In this document: one piece after another, positions 1 through 10,808 of the stretch
Layout: each line of letters starts with the position of its first letter
Position numbering within the stretch: the stretch's first letter is position 1
NCBI GenBank assembly: GCA_030686995.1
Contig: CM060687.1
Location: forward strand, 164,261,323 to 164,325,322
Length of the DNA stretch: 64,000 nt
Direction of reading: 5' to 3'
Source of the DNA: Artemisia argyi
Taxonomy: Eukaryota > Streptophyta > Magnoliopsida > Asterales > Asteraceae
Notes under the pieces: model-generated
Told to the model about the DNA's origin: nothing
What the model saw: only the letters and a program-made list of their open reading frames with translations
Databases searched by the model: none
Program-made: the position numbers and the translations under genes

Positions 1-1
1 T

Positions 2-655
2 TTTAAGCAGACAAAGAGGCAAGACCAACAACCCAACCCAACAAGAAATGTCATCAGGTGTGCAGATCACCTTATCAAGAGCTCCTTTCAAAACACGAGA
101 GAAACCCAACTGACATTTGGGAGGAATGGATTTGACAGTCCGCAAACCCTTAGAGAATAAAGTATCAAGAAGGGATAAATCGAAGCCACCAAGCTCATCC
201 AAAACCAAATCCTCAACAAGGGCTACCTGGGATGGAACCTGTGGTTTGGTGAAATTATACAACACGAACCGAACAATACCATCACCACAATCAGGAGGAG
301 ACACAAAATCAGAACCCCCACCATGACGACAGTTGGCCCGGAAAGTGTGCGTTTTGAGACAATCACCACATAACCATAATCCCATACGCTTAAGAGTAAC
401 TTCAGCCCTTTCAAAAATTACCAAGTCCGACCCAAGAGAATGTCTAGTGATAACTTGTGCCTCACCCGTGAAGTGTCGATCACGAAGGTGTGTAATCAAA
501 TAAGACTTAGTAAGGCCATTTCCACCACCATCACGACATCCACTAAGACCCGCGAAGGGGCAATGATATCTCACAATAGGCATAGGACAAAACCAACAAT
601 AGCCCACATTAAATATGACCAAACAGTAGCAGGTACGGACAGTAGCAGGGCAGGA
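2..655 (-). pseudogene. N-terminal part of a reverse-transcriptase-like retroelement protein, cut by the window edge
   Basis: The minus strand is open from about 655 to the window edge without a stop. It contains clustered Cys/His residues (segments such as CYCLVIFNVGYCWFCP, RYHCPFAGLSGCRD, LWLCGDCLKTHTFRANCRH) that look like several zinc-finger-like motifs, then a region ending LDKVICTPDDISCWVG. I recognise this arrangement as the N-terminal half of the RT-like proteins common in Asteraceae genomes; C-terminal fragments of similar proteins occur here at 15651-17148 (+) and 45448-46395 (-). The family link is from memory. The frame has a TGA at 656-658 and no clear start, so the beginning may be spliced or lost. 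Probably a retroelement relic rather than a host gene. Confidence 0.6.
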
Positions 656-1169
656 TCAAAAGAAAAATCACAGCAGCAAAACTGCGCAACAATCAGATAA
701 AAAAGCAAAAAAAAAAGACAGTAACCTGTATAAAACACTGAATGCAGCCCACAATTCCAAACAACCTGGTACAGCAGCAGTAATCACAAAGGCCCCAACA
801 ATATCCTCATGAACCCTCGATAACACAGAAATCAGATTTCAAAAGGAAACCCTAAAAACTGCGAACACCAAAGAACAATCGACCCTATCGTGGGAAACCA
901 ATGCCTGAACCACAAACTACCCTCGATAACAAACCACCAGTGGCCCAGAACTGAAATCGTGGAAGCAATGTAACCCAAGGACTGAAATCGTGGAAGCAGC
1001 AAAATCGCAATACAGGTTTCCAAACGAAACCCTAAAAGAAAAATAAATGAACGCAAACCAAAAGGAGCCCTAAAATAAAGGAGAACGAAACCTAAATTCA
1101 ACTGAGAAGGTTTCGTTTGGAAAGTCCCCACCCGAGGTTTTGTTTTATTATATAAAAGATATAGGGTTC
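656..1169. other. Non-coding flank upstream of the RT-like fragment
   Basis: No convincing gene. A short motif (GAAATCGTGGAAGCA) occurs twice around 953-1000. Probably the 5' region of the minus-strand RT-like element; the LTR retrotransposon starting at 1170 was inserted beside it, as shown by the GGTTC target duplication. Confidence 0.5.
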
Positions 1170-1652
1170 TGTTGATACAAAAGTTGGGCGTTCCTGATTA
1201 TGGGCTCTTGCTCTCATACCAATTCGCTTCTTAATGCTTGAAACCTGCGCACTAAGAAAATAAACAACACCGTTAGGCTTATCGTGGGATTGTCTCCCAC
1301 GATTAGACTCCGGCGTGAGAGTAAGTAATTGATTTAGGATTCTCGTAAAGAGTTTTAGGGTTTGTGAATCGTCCCTTGAATGAGAATTATGTCATTCCTT
1401 ATATAGGCGCAGAATCCTTGTAGGGTTCATGCTCCTTACGTTTCGCACACATGGTGCTTATCCGGGTTAAGGATATTCATTCCAAAGATAGAAGATCTCT
1501 ATCTATTCCGTATATAGTTTGGTTGGGCTTGCGTGAGCCCATTCCTATTTTTGATGCGGCCCAAGTTACAATAGCCCACGCATGGTTGGCTTTAGGCCTT
1601 AGTAATGTTTAATATTTGGGCTTGTGGCCCATATATAGACTATACGTCATCA
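1170..1652 (-). repeat. 3' LTR of the Tat element
   Basis: Begins TGTTGATACA and ends CGTCATCA, matching 10809-11291 along its whole length. Preceded by the target duplication GGTTC. On the minus strand this is the downstream LTR. Confidence 0.95.
1281..1303. repeat. Perfect 9-bp hairpin in the LTR
   Basis: Arms ATCGTGGGA and TCCCACGAT are separated by 5 nt. The same hairpin is at 10920-10942 in the other LTR. It lies in the transcribed part of the LTR, downstream of the TATA box on the minus strand. Confidence 0.8.
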
Positions 1653-1661
1653 TGTCCCCCT
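1653..1661 (-). promoter_or_regulatory. Polypurine tract of the Tat element
   Basis: On the minus strand a short purine run, AGGGGGACA, directly precedes the 3' LTR, the expected position for plus-strand DNA priming. It is short, so assignment rests mostly on position. Confidence 0.5.
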
Positions 1662-1926
1662 AGTCTAGTGTGCGCGGCTCATAACCGCGGATGCTAGACT
1701 AGTTACAACAGCAGTAAGCGTGGCGGGAGAACTTTGAAATATTGCCGCCCAATTTGGAGTACAATGTACCTAGTCATAGATATTGCAAAGAAATACCTCG
1801 AAAATGGGGGGTTGTGTCCACGTGTCCCTCGTAAATCGGGAAAAAGTGCATGTACCGGTTCGGTTTCTAGCCACACGTTTTGTGAGTGGGATCCACGTGG
1901 ACATCATCTAGGGTTTTTGACCTCCT

Positions 1927-1934
1927 TATATAAG
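1927..1934 (+). promoter_or_regulatory. TATA box of the opposite-strand gene in the Tat element
   Basis: TATATAAG is followed about 125 nt later by the ATG at 2057 and by a leader rich in A and C (ACACAGTAAAAACACATAC). It sits outside the LTR, in the spacer, and points away from the 3' LTR, so the opposite-strand gene seems to have its own promoter. Confidence 0.55.
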
Positions 1935-2056
1935 AGTCACCGCCCCCATTTTACCAAAATACACAGTAAAAACACATACTCACTTCTTCAAATCGTTTTT
2001 TGCAAAGAAAGTAACTATTTTATTAGGTAAATTTGTGTGCGTTTCTCAGTAAATTT

Positions 2057-4649
2057 ATGAAAATGGTTGCCCAATTAGAAGATTTTCGCTCTGCGATGAC
2101 TGAGAATGATGTGCGTCAGTTTACATCTGACTACTTCATTTCTCTGGATGTGCATCCAGAGGCTCCAGATGTTGACGCGTGTATAGCCGATTTCCCCGAA
2201 GGGAAAATAGGATTATACACGCGTTTTTTTTAGTACGCGAATTACCGCGTGCCGATATCTATTTTTCTGAGCGATGTGCTCAATCACTATCGTCTCCACA
2301 TCTCACAGCTGCACTGTATAGGTGCGGCTAAGGTGTCGAATTTTAAAGTAAACTGCCGTTTACTTGCGATAGAGCCGACCATTGCCTTGTTCCGCGCCTT
2401 CTACCACACAACGTGGTCGAATGGATGGGTGTCCTTTACGAAGCGCCCGGGGGTGCTTCAGTGCTATACTGAGAAGGTAGACTCCCTGAGGCATTGGAGG
2501 GAGCATTTTTTCTGGGTTGATGACGTGGTGTTTCCATTACCCTTTGAGTTTTATACTCAAGATACGTTGCCAAGGGATGGGCGCCCCGCACCCGGTTCCT
2601 ATAGTCTGACCGATGCGCAGACCCTTGACGCCAACCGCATTCCCATTAACCCCTATCCGGAGGAGTTTTTGGTGCACGTGGGGTTGAGTCTCAATTACTT
2701 CGGTGGTGTTGACGAGGTGCCAACCTTCATAGATGAGGAAGGCCAGGGTGGGTGTTCGTCCCTTCTACTTCAAATATGTAAGTTTTTCTATATGTGCACG
2801 TTTAGTAACTAATCCCTTCGTTTGTTGTTTGTTTATGTGCGCAGAGATGGATCTATTTGTTGTGGTTAAGCTGGAAAAGCCAAAGCAAGTGACTGTGGTA
2901 GTGCGCCCTCTCAGGGAGGGTGAGCCGCCACTTCTGGACGCGACCCAGGGGCATCTGACTATGCTGGGAGATGTTGGTCACGAAGATACGCCGCCTCTCC
3001 AAGTAACGCCCGTTCAGAGCGTGGCGCCGGATGTGGAGATGGCGCAGGAGGAGGGGGCGCACACTGAATCATCTGATAGCCTGGAAATGTTGAAGCCTGA
3101 GGAAGTGTTGAAACCTGAGGAGGTAGCGCGGGAGCTGAAGCGCAAGGGAGAGGCTGGTAGTAATGATACCTCCAAGAGGAGACACTACATCATCAGAGAT
3201 GGTGAGTCGTCTGTGGAGGAGGAGACATCCGCTCCTGGTGCGGATAAGGAAGCTGCTAAGACCTCTCCGTTTATGTAAGTCGTATTCCTCATGCGTCATT
3301 TATATTTTTGTTACTTGTCGTAATATGTACTAACTGCTTCCTTCATGTTTTGTAGTGAGGATGCCACGAAGGGTGATGGAGCCTTCGTGGAGGTGGTGTC
3401 CCCTCCACAGAATGAAAACAAGGAGGGGGAAGTGAAGGTTGTGAGGGCGTATCGCCGCAGCGACAGATGGATGAGTTGACTGCTACTGCTGCACGTCAGA
3501 CTGAGCTGGTAGCTCAGTTGAAGACGAGGTACGTCGGGGAGAGCAGCGCTCTCGCCCAGAAAGATGAGGAGATAGCTATGCTCCGCGCGCAGCTGGCTGA
3601 AGCACAAGCGGAAGTGGGGTCCTCCAGGGTATACACTGAGAAGGTCACCCATGAGAAGTTGACCGCGATGGCTGAGTTGGAGCAGGCACACGGACAACTT
3701 CATTAGTACAAGGCCAACCTTACTTGGGCAGTAAGGTATTTGGAGGAGAAGAAGGAGGAACACTTCGCCAATATTGCCAAGTTCAAGGAGCGCATGGAGG
3801 AGATTGTCCAGATGCAGGAGAAAAAGCTGCGTGGCCTGAGCATAGAGTACGATGAGGAGTTATACCCTCATCTGATGTCGACCATTGCTGAGCGCATGTA
3901 CTTCCTTTTTAGCTTTTTATACTTTATTATATTTTGTTGCTATGCTTTTCCTTAACACAAGTTGTCCTTGTTGATGTAGGTGGTTGATCAGTCACGGACT
4001 GCGCCTGGCAGCTATGGGCACTTTGGAGTCCCAAGAGGTGTTAGGTGCCTTTGGGAAGGTGGTGCAGTGTGCCGTGGAGCGTGGGAGCTCACAGGCTATG
4101 GAGGATCTCCATGAGGCTAAGCTATTGAGCAAGGCCTTGACTGAGGTACCTGGCTACAACGCGGGTGCGTATGACGAACTGGTGCAAGCTATGGAGGGGA
4201 TGAAGCTTCTCGAGCTGCCTCATATTGCACGGTTGGAGCGCGACCAAGACAACCCCATAAAGGTAATTATGGAGGGGTTGACCTTGGAGCGCCATATTTT
4301 GGAGGATGCGGAGGCACAACCGGACTACTTCCTTAAGCCCGATGAGTCGCAGCTGCAGGTTCCAGTGTTTGCGCATCCTCGCCATATGCTGAACCCTTTT
4401 GCCCTTGAGAGGGAAATTCCTCTGAAGGAGGTATTGGAGCGCCATGCGTAGAGAGCTGCCCAGAAAAAAGGGATTGCGGGCAAGGCGGTCTTATGCGGTG
4501 TAGGCACTACACATATTCCCAGGTCTGATGGGGTTCCTGTGAGTGTGTTGACCGTATCTCCCAAGGATGCGTTGCTCTTGAGGAAGCTTCAAGAGGCGGG
4601 GAGTTCCGCTGCACCGGAAGATAGCCTTGAGCATCGTCATAGCATATAG
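2057..4649 (+). pseudogene. Opposite-strand ORF of the Tat element ('putative gypsy type transposon' domain), spliced and decayed
   Basis: Encoded on the plus strand between integrase and the 3' LTR, opposite to gag-pol. The N-terminal part (CIADFPEGKIGLYTRFF, then VPISIFLSDVLNHYRLHISQLHCIGAAKVSNFKVNC) matches the plant domain usually called 'putative gypsy type transposon' (Pfam Transposase_28), whose function is unknown. The C-terminal half is coiled-coil-like (QLKTRYVGESSALAQKDEEI, EMRAQLAEAQ-type heptads). Three introns with GT-AG borders can be seen: about 2778-2846, 3275-3355 and 3898-3979; the last two keep the frame. Start chosen at ATG 2057 behind the TATA box. Lesions: TAG at 2231, a frame change near the end of exon 1, a frameshift near 3460, TAG at 3704 and TAG at 4449. 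End at TAG 4647-4649. Confidence 0.75.
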
Positions 4650-5281
4650 GCTTCTTGTTGTAGCCTGTATATTTATCGTGTAAATAACAAGGTGTATATT
4701 TTTTGTGATGTCGTAGTTGTCTTTTTCTTTTATGTAAAAAGATGGAATAAGATAACAACTTGTTGTGTATAAATTAAGTGTATGACTTAGAAATGTACTT
4801 GCATTAATGTTTGCTAAGTTTTATGTTTTGACCAAGTGTCTTGGCTCGTTATTTGCTAAGCTTTGTACGGTGTACTTAATAATTGCGCACCCTTCGTGGG
4901 ATGCGCACGAAAAACTTACCTCAACGTCTCAAAAGTAAGGTGCTTAGCAAGGATGCGTGATCCAATGTTGATGGGTTTGCAACCCTCTTACTAAACGAGT
5001 GAATTAGTAGGTTTACTCATCCTTTATGCCTTCGTGGGTCTTAATTAGTGCATGCACGCCATGTAGGCAAAAATATATGAGAACAATATCGATACATATA
5101 AGTATATACGCAATAAAGTGAAATACGTTATGGAGTTAGCTAGAAACCATAACATTTTATTGATACTTGCAAGTTTTTTGAAAAAGTAAAAATACAATTC
5201 CTAAGAAAGAAAAGAAAAAACAAACACTTATTGGGAACATCCTAAAGTGCAAAGGTGTCTGTGTAATGGCCGTAGCCTTGC
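4650..5281. other. Spacer between the opposite-strand gene and integrase
   Basis: No gene seen. It holds the expected 3' end of the opposite-strand transcript (AT-rich, 4650-4760) and that of pol, converging from both sides. Confidence 0.6.
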
Positions 5282-6210
5282 CTAAAGATAACATCTTTTA
5301 AGGTTGCAGATGTTCCAGGTGCGCGCTAGGTCGTAGCCTTCCATGTCGCGCAGCCTGTATGCGCCATTGCCTAGCGCATCAGTGACCTCGTAGGGTCCTT
5401 CCCATTTGGGTCCGAGCTTGCCTGTGTCTTCTGCGTGGCTCGCATCATTGGCGCGATACACAAAGATAACAATGTTGGCATTCCTATCTCAGCTGGTATG
5501 ACGGCCTCTGTTCCGTAGACAAGGGAGAATGGCGTGTCACCAGTACTGGTTTTGATTGTGGTGCGATGCGCCCATAAGACATGTGAGAGCTCGTCCACCC
5601 ACCTTCCTTTGTGTCTGTCAAGGCGCGCTTTTATTCCTTCACCTAGACTGCGATTTGCGCGCTCAACTAAGCCATTGGTTTGTGGATGTTTTACTGAAGC
5701 GAAGTGTTGCGTGATGTTCAATTGCGCGCACCAATCTTTGAATGGGTTGTCGCAGAACTTTTTTCCATTGTCTGATATAATCTCTCCGGGTAGTCCGAAG
5801 CGACAAACAATGTTGTCCCAGACAAAGCGTTTGACTTGGTTTCCCGTGATGCTCACCATCGCCTTTGCCTCAATCCACTTCGTGAAGTAATCTATGGCTA
5901 CGAAGAGGAACTTTAGTCCTCCTGCTGCAACTGGAAAGGTTCCTGCGATGTCAATGCCCCATTTGTAAAATGGCCATGGTGAGGTAATGGGTGTTAGCTC
6001 TTGTTGTGGTCGGCGCGGAATTGGCCTATGTACTTGACAATTGCTGCATTTCTTTATCAAATCGCGTGCGTCGCGGTGCATGGTTAGCCAATAATACCCC
6101 GACCGTAGAGCGCTTGCTACCACAGATCGCGGTCCTGAGTGCATGCTACATGATCCAGCGTGGATTTCTCGGAGTACTTAATCTGCTTGAAGAGGTCCAA
6201 CACATCTGAG
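5282..6210 (-). pseudogene. Integrase region of pol, Tat element
   Basis: Integrase inserts the retrotransposon cDNA into the chromosome. Visible: the zinc-binding part (MHSGP..., then KKCSNCQVHRP), the catalytic triad (WGIDIAGTFP, IISDNGKKF, and Glu in NGLVERANRSLGEG), and downstream APMM/RANDASH followed by the C-terminal GPKWEGPYEV-type segment. It continues the frame of the RT segment but is separated from it by TAG at 6211-6213 and TAA at 6178-6180. Just after IPAEIGMPT the reading jumps to the C-terminal part in another frame, so a stretch usual in relatives appears deleted near 5470. Stop TAG at 5282-5284. Confidence 0.9.
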
Positions 6211-7983
6211 CTAAGGTTGCAAGAAAGAGCGTCGATAGAGTATGTTGTCACGTAGTTCAAATCGCTGCGCTGTGCGCCGCACTCTTCGGGCGTCCCTATG
6301 GTCTTGTGGCAAGATTCCTTTGCTAATGAATTCAATGATAGGTGTCATCCATGTAGGATCTTGTTCTTCTATTACTGTGGATACTTCCATTTCCAAGATT
6401 GACTTGTTTTGTAGGGTTTCTACCAATACCTGTTTTGATAGGTGCGCAAAGCTTGTGGATACGATCTTGCTGAGCGCATCAGCCTTCCTGTTGTCCCCTC
6501 TGGGCACATGTTTTATTGTGAACCTGTCAAAGTTTTTAATTAAGGACTTGGTCTTTTCCAGGTATTGGATCATGTGTTCATCCTTGGCTTCATATTCACC
6601 TAGCACATGGTTAGCGACTAGCCGAGAATCTACATTTGCTTCCAAGTTGCGTACACCCATTTGGATTGTGATGCGTAGTCTAGCTAGTAGGGCTTCGTAT
6701 TCTGCCTCATTGTTTGTGGATGTGAATTCGAAGCGCAGCGCATAGGTGAATTCCATACCTTCTGGATTTGTGAGAATAAGGCTTGCGCCTGATCCATCTA
6801 CACATAAAGACCCATCTGTGAATAGAATCCAGGGTTCCTGCAGATCTGTTTTGGTTGTGGAGGTTGGACTATCGCTGTCTGGCTTCTCAACAATGAAATC
6901 AGCTAGTATATGTCCTTTAATTACAGTGCACAGTCTATATGAGATGTTATATGCACTTAACAGTACACTCCACTTCTGTAGCCACCCTGATGCATCAGGT
7001 TTAGAGATAACTTGTTTGATTGGCTGATCTGTGATTACAGCTATGGGGTGCGCTTGGAAGTATCTGCGCAGCCTTTTGGCTGCGAATACTAGAGCTAAGA
7101 CCAGCTTTTCCATAGCACTATAGTTAGTCTCTGTCTTCTTCAGTGCTTTGCTTACAAAGTATATGGGTGTCTGGATGGAGTTCCTATCTGTCAATAGCAC
7201 TGCACTAACTGCTCCATGAGTTGCCAATAAGTACATGATTAGCTCTTCCCCTGGTCGCGGTGCGACAAGTTTAGGAAGAGATGCCAGATGGTGTTTTAGT
7301 TGCTGGAAAGCTTCTTCTGCTTCTTCGGTCCAACGGAAGTCTCCCTTCTTAGTACACTTTGTAAGTGTTTTAAAGAGAGGTAGTGATTTGTCTGCTGACT
7401 TAGATAAGAAATGGTTTAGCCCTGCTAGCTTTCCGTTTAATGACGGGACTTCTTTGAGTGTGCGTGGTGAGGGAGGATCAATAACAGCTTTTGTTTTTTC
7501 TGGGCAAGGCTTGATTCCATCAGGTTCTATTAAGTATCCAAGGAACATGCCTTCAGTTGTGCCAAAGGTGCACTTCTTGGGGTTTAACTTCATGTTTATT
7601 TGTCCCAATGTTTTGAACGTTTCCTCGATGTCGCGCACCAATTCATCCTCTGTGTGGCTTTTGATGACAAGGTCATCAACGTAGACTTCCAAGTTTCGAC
7701 CTACTTGTTTCTCAAAAGCTGTGTCCACCAATCGTTGGTATGTTGCGCTTGCGTTTTTCAAGCCAAAAAGCATTTTCGTGTAGCAGTAAACTCCTTGACT
7801 GGTGTGGAAAGCTGTTTTTTCTTCATCCTCAACTGCCATCTGTATTTGATGGTACCCTTTGCATGCGTCTAGAAAACATTTAAAAGGATATCTGCACAGG
7901 GATTCTACCTTCCAGTCTATCTCTGGCAGTGGGTAGCAGTCCTGTGGACATGCTTTGTTAAGGTCGGTGAAGTCCAAGCACAT
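6211..7983 (-). pseudogene. Reverse transcriptase and double RNase H of pol, Tat element
   Basis: Open for 590 codons. RT motifs are clear: FTDLNKACPQDCYPLPEID, AFHTSQGVY, MLFGLKNASATYQRLVD and the catalytic YVDDLVIKS. The RT-associated RNase H follows (LVLALVFAAKRLRRYF...PIAVITDQP), then a second, archaeal-type RNase H (EPWILFTDGSLCVDGSGA, NNEAEYEALLA, DSRLVANH, RGDNRKADALS). A double RNase H is a hallmark of the Tat lineage. A TGA at 7984-7986 replaces the Trp normally found before RMC(L/V)DFTDLN, and a TAG at 6211-6213 sits where relatives have Trp after SFLQP. One polyprotein is therefore split into pieces. Confidence 0.95.
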
Positions 7984-8395
7984 TCTTCAACTGCCATCGC
8001 TCTTCTTTACCATCACTGGGTTAGAGAGCCAATCGTGGTAATACACTTCGCGCATGATGCCTGCGTCTACGAGTTTGTGTACTTCTTCCAGAATAGCTTT
8101 TGCACGATCTGGGGCTTGGTCGCGCTTCTTCTGTCGTATTGGGGGATATCCTTGTCGGATTTGTAGCTTATGCTCTGTGATAGAGCGTGGCACTCCTGTC
8201 ATGTATTTTGGTTCCCATGCAAAAATATCTAGATTCTTTTGTAGGAGTGCGCACACGGCTTCTTTACCTTTGTCAGATAAAGATCCACCAATCGAAACTT
8301 GTTGGTCCAAGTAATCGGGGTGAATAGCGACCTTTAGGTTTGGTGTTTTTTCTGTGCGCTGTTCTGGAATATTCTCTACCTCAGTTGTTACCCGC
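7984..8395 (-). pseudogene. N-terminal part of reverse transcriptase, Tat element
   Basis: Contains LLQKNLDIFAWEPKYMTGVP, KLQIRQGYPPIRQKKR and ILEEVHKLVDAGIMREVYYHDWLSNPVMVKKSDGS, the start of Ty3/gypsy RT. It ends in the TGA at 7984-7986. The frame differs from the protease upstream; the change lies near 8385-8400, where both frames briefly show related residues (PKECN / HQRNATRV). I infer an indel there. Confidence 0.85.
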
Positions 8396-8829
8396 GTTGC
8401 ATTCCTTTGGTGGTACTGTTGTGTTATAGAGGGTGGCAACTCCTCCTTCCACTGTAAATTTAAGCATTCCATGCGTTGTGGATGGTATAACGCGCATGGA
8501 TGATATTCCAGGTCTCCCAATGATACCGTTATATAGTGAGGGAGACTTTATTACCATGAAACTTATCCATGTTTCAGTTGAGTGTTGTTCATCTCCTACG
8601 ACCACTAGCAAGCGTAATTGCCCCATAGGCCAAATCTTTTCTCCTGTGAATCCAGTCAACGACGTTGTTGCTGGTATCAGTTGATTTTGGATTTCAGGTC
8701 GCAGTCTTTTGAAACAATGATCGTATAGGATATCTGCGGATGCTCCTCCGTCAATGTACATGCGGTGGATATCATGTCCCCCCGTATGTATTTCAATAGT
8801 TAGGGGTTCTACTACTGCGTTATCCGCAG
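8381..8829 (-). pseudogene. Retropepsin-type protease of pol, Tat element
   Basis: The active-site segment reads MYIDGGASADILYDHCF, the plant gypsy form of the Asp protease motif, followed by the hydrophobic flap/core region (FMVIKSPSLYNGIIGRPGI). Upstream residues in the same frame (LAADNAVVEPLTIEIHTGG) extend to about 8829, directly against the gag stop but in the -1 frame relative to gag. This could be decay or a frame change used for Gag-Pol expression; the lesions elsewhere favour caution. Confidence 0.85.
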
Positions 8830-10763
8830 CTAGAGTAGGGAAGGATATCTCTTTTCTGGAGAGAATTTTTGGCTGACTTTTTGTTTTATCTTACGTTGCC
8901 ATGACTGTATCATGTATATGGTATCAGCTTTTTCTTTGGGTGCTTCTTTCTTACCCGCGTTCCTTTGTTTATCTTTTCCCTCTTTGATGTTTTTTACAAG
9001 GTGGTCCATTCTGCCTTCCCTTACTAACTTTTCAATTAGTTGTCTTAGCTGGACGCACTCGTTAGTTGTATGACCTTTTTGACCATGGTACTCGCAGTAT
9101 CCATTCCCTACGCGCTTTTCCTCTGCGGTACGCATTGGTGGAGGTTTTGGGAAATTTGCCCCTTCTGTTACCAATATTTCCCTCGGAGTTTTTGTGAGAG
9201 GGGTATACTTTTCATTGTCTCTTCCACTGCGGTAATTCCTGCTGCGGTTGTTATTCTGATCATTGGATTGTCTCCTAGGCTGTTCTTGTTGCCTATAATT
9301 CGAGTAACCCTTTTTGCTGTCCGCAGCAGCTGCTTCTCCTTGTATGAAGGATCTGGTGCGCTTTGTTAGCTCATCGAAAGTTTGGGGAACTTTGTCGTTT
9401 AGCTTCCGGATAAGTTCTGGGTTGTTAATCCCATTCATGAACCCTGAAATTTTAAGAATTTCGGGACATGCTTTGACCTGTATGCACTCATCCTTGAAGC
9501 GTTCCATAAAAGCGCTGGTTGATTCCCCTTGGCGCTGTTTTACTCTGGCTAGTTCAACAGGGTTTTTAGCGCACTTCTTTCTCTGGGTAAAGTTGAGACG
9601 GAATGCTTTCCATAATTCTTCAAACCCACCGATGCTCCGTCGCGGGAGTTTGCTAAACCATGTGCGCGCATTCCCTATCAACGTAGAATTAAACATATGG
9701 CACCACACAGGCTGTGGCCAGTTTTCGATAGTGGCAGCTGATTCGAAAACTTTTAGATGATCATCCGGATCACCTGTTCCATCATATGTTTTCACGTTAG
9801 TGGGCATGCGCCTCCTTTTGTGGTCGGAGTAATCGCTGATGCGTCGTGTAAACGCATCAATTTTCTGGCGTCGCCATGGGAGAGATATGTCTTCATTCTC
9901 TTCTTCGCGGCCTCTTCCTCTTGATTTCCAATGTCCTGTTTCTCTATCCTCGTTGTCCGAGGAGTCACTGGAGGAAGAGTAGTTTCTTTTTCGGCGCTTG
10001 CGCCGACTTCCTTCAGAAGAAGAGCGTGAGGAGCTTTCACTTGGGGACATTCTTTTCCCCAATCTGTCATGAATTCTCTTACTCCCAGATTTGGAGGACC
10101 CTTGGCTTGGTGAATGCTGAGGTCCTAATCGGTCTTGTATCCCTTCACTGCCAAGTCTGGAATGAACATTAGTGCGCCTCTCGCTGTCTTCATATTCCTC
10201 TGAATATTGTGAATCAGATGTCGTGCCCAGCCTATCATGGATAGTAGTACGTTTTTCGTTATCTGCGCGTCTTCCTCGTGGGTGGCGCAGTGGTGATGGT
10301 TTGCATTCAGGACCAAAATTGAGCCGAGCTTGTAGGCTCGTACTTGACCTTCTCCTCGCTTCTTCTTGCATGAGGGCAGTTAGGGTTTCATAATTTTGGG
10401 ATACAAAATTTCCCAACATTAGGTTGGGTGTGTCCTCAGTTGCTGCAAGAATGTCTGCCTCAGTATTGGGCACCCTATCTCGGTTAGGCGCGCCCGGTGG
10501 TACAGTGTTGTTCACTGTAGGTACAGTTTGGTGAGGAGTATTGAAGAGGGTGTGCTGGAGTTCCTCAACGCTTGGGACCACTGTGGTGGTTTGGGTAGTC
10601 CTTACAGGCAGTTCTACCACTGGAAGAGGTTGGGTTGTCCCTGCCTCTTGGTGACCAGGTGCGCTAGTTGTCCCAGCAACCTGCCTAGGGGTTGATTCTT
10701 CCTCTGGGGGTCACGTTTTTCTGGCTGCGGAGTCCGCTGGCTTGAGTTCTTATTTTTCGTCAT
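8830..10763 (-). pseudogene. Gag polyprotein, Tat element
   Basis: Capsid/nucleocapsid precursor. The N-terminal half is rich in Ser, Arg and repeated (I/V)HxRLG motifs (HDRLGTTSD, VHSRLGSEG, IQDRLGPQ, IHDRLGKR); then the retrotransposon gag domain (WCHMFNSTLIGNARTWFSKLP, FRLNFTQRK, SFMERFKDE); then a zinc knuckle-like CEYHGQKGHTTNEC. The likely start ATG is at 10761-10763, but that frame joins the long ORF only through a single-base change in a run of five Gs on the plus strand (10706-10710), where the long frame has an in-frame TGA. A frameshift there explains both. Gag ends just before the protease. Confidence 0.9.
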
Positions 10764-10786
10764 TCTGGTTCTTTAGTTTTCAGTAG

Positions 10787-10806
10787 GGGTCCCACGGATG
10801 GCGCCA
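10787..10806 (-). promoter_or_regulatory. Primer binding site of the Tat element
   Basis: Two nucleotides inside the 5' LTR the minus strand reads TGGCGCCATCCGTGGGACCC. TGG pairs with the CCA end of a tRNA. The first seven bases agree with the tRNA-Asp type site used by several plant gypsy elements, but the remainder does not obviously fit, so the primer tRNA is undetermined. Confidence 0.7.
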
Positions 10807-10808
10807 TT

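Noticed and set aside
832..1131. 99-codon minus-strand ORF
   Set aside because: No recognisable motif and low-complexity hydrophobic sequence; probably accidental in a leader region.
2033..4649. Plus-strand gene at 2-4.6 kb as a host gene
   Set aside because: It lies wholly between the LTRs of one element and encodes the known plant retrotransposon domain, so it belongs to the element.
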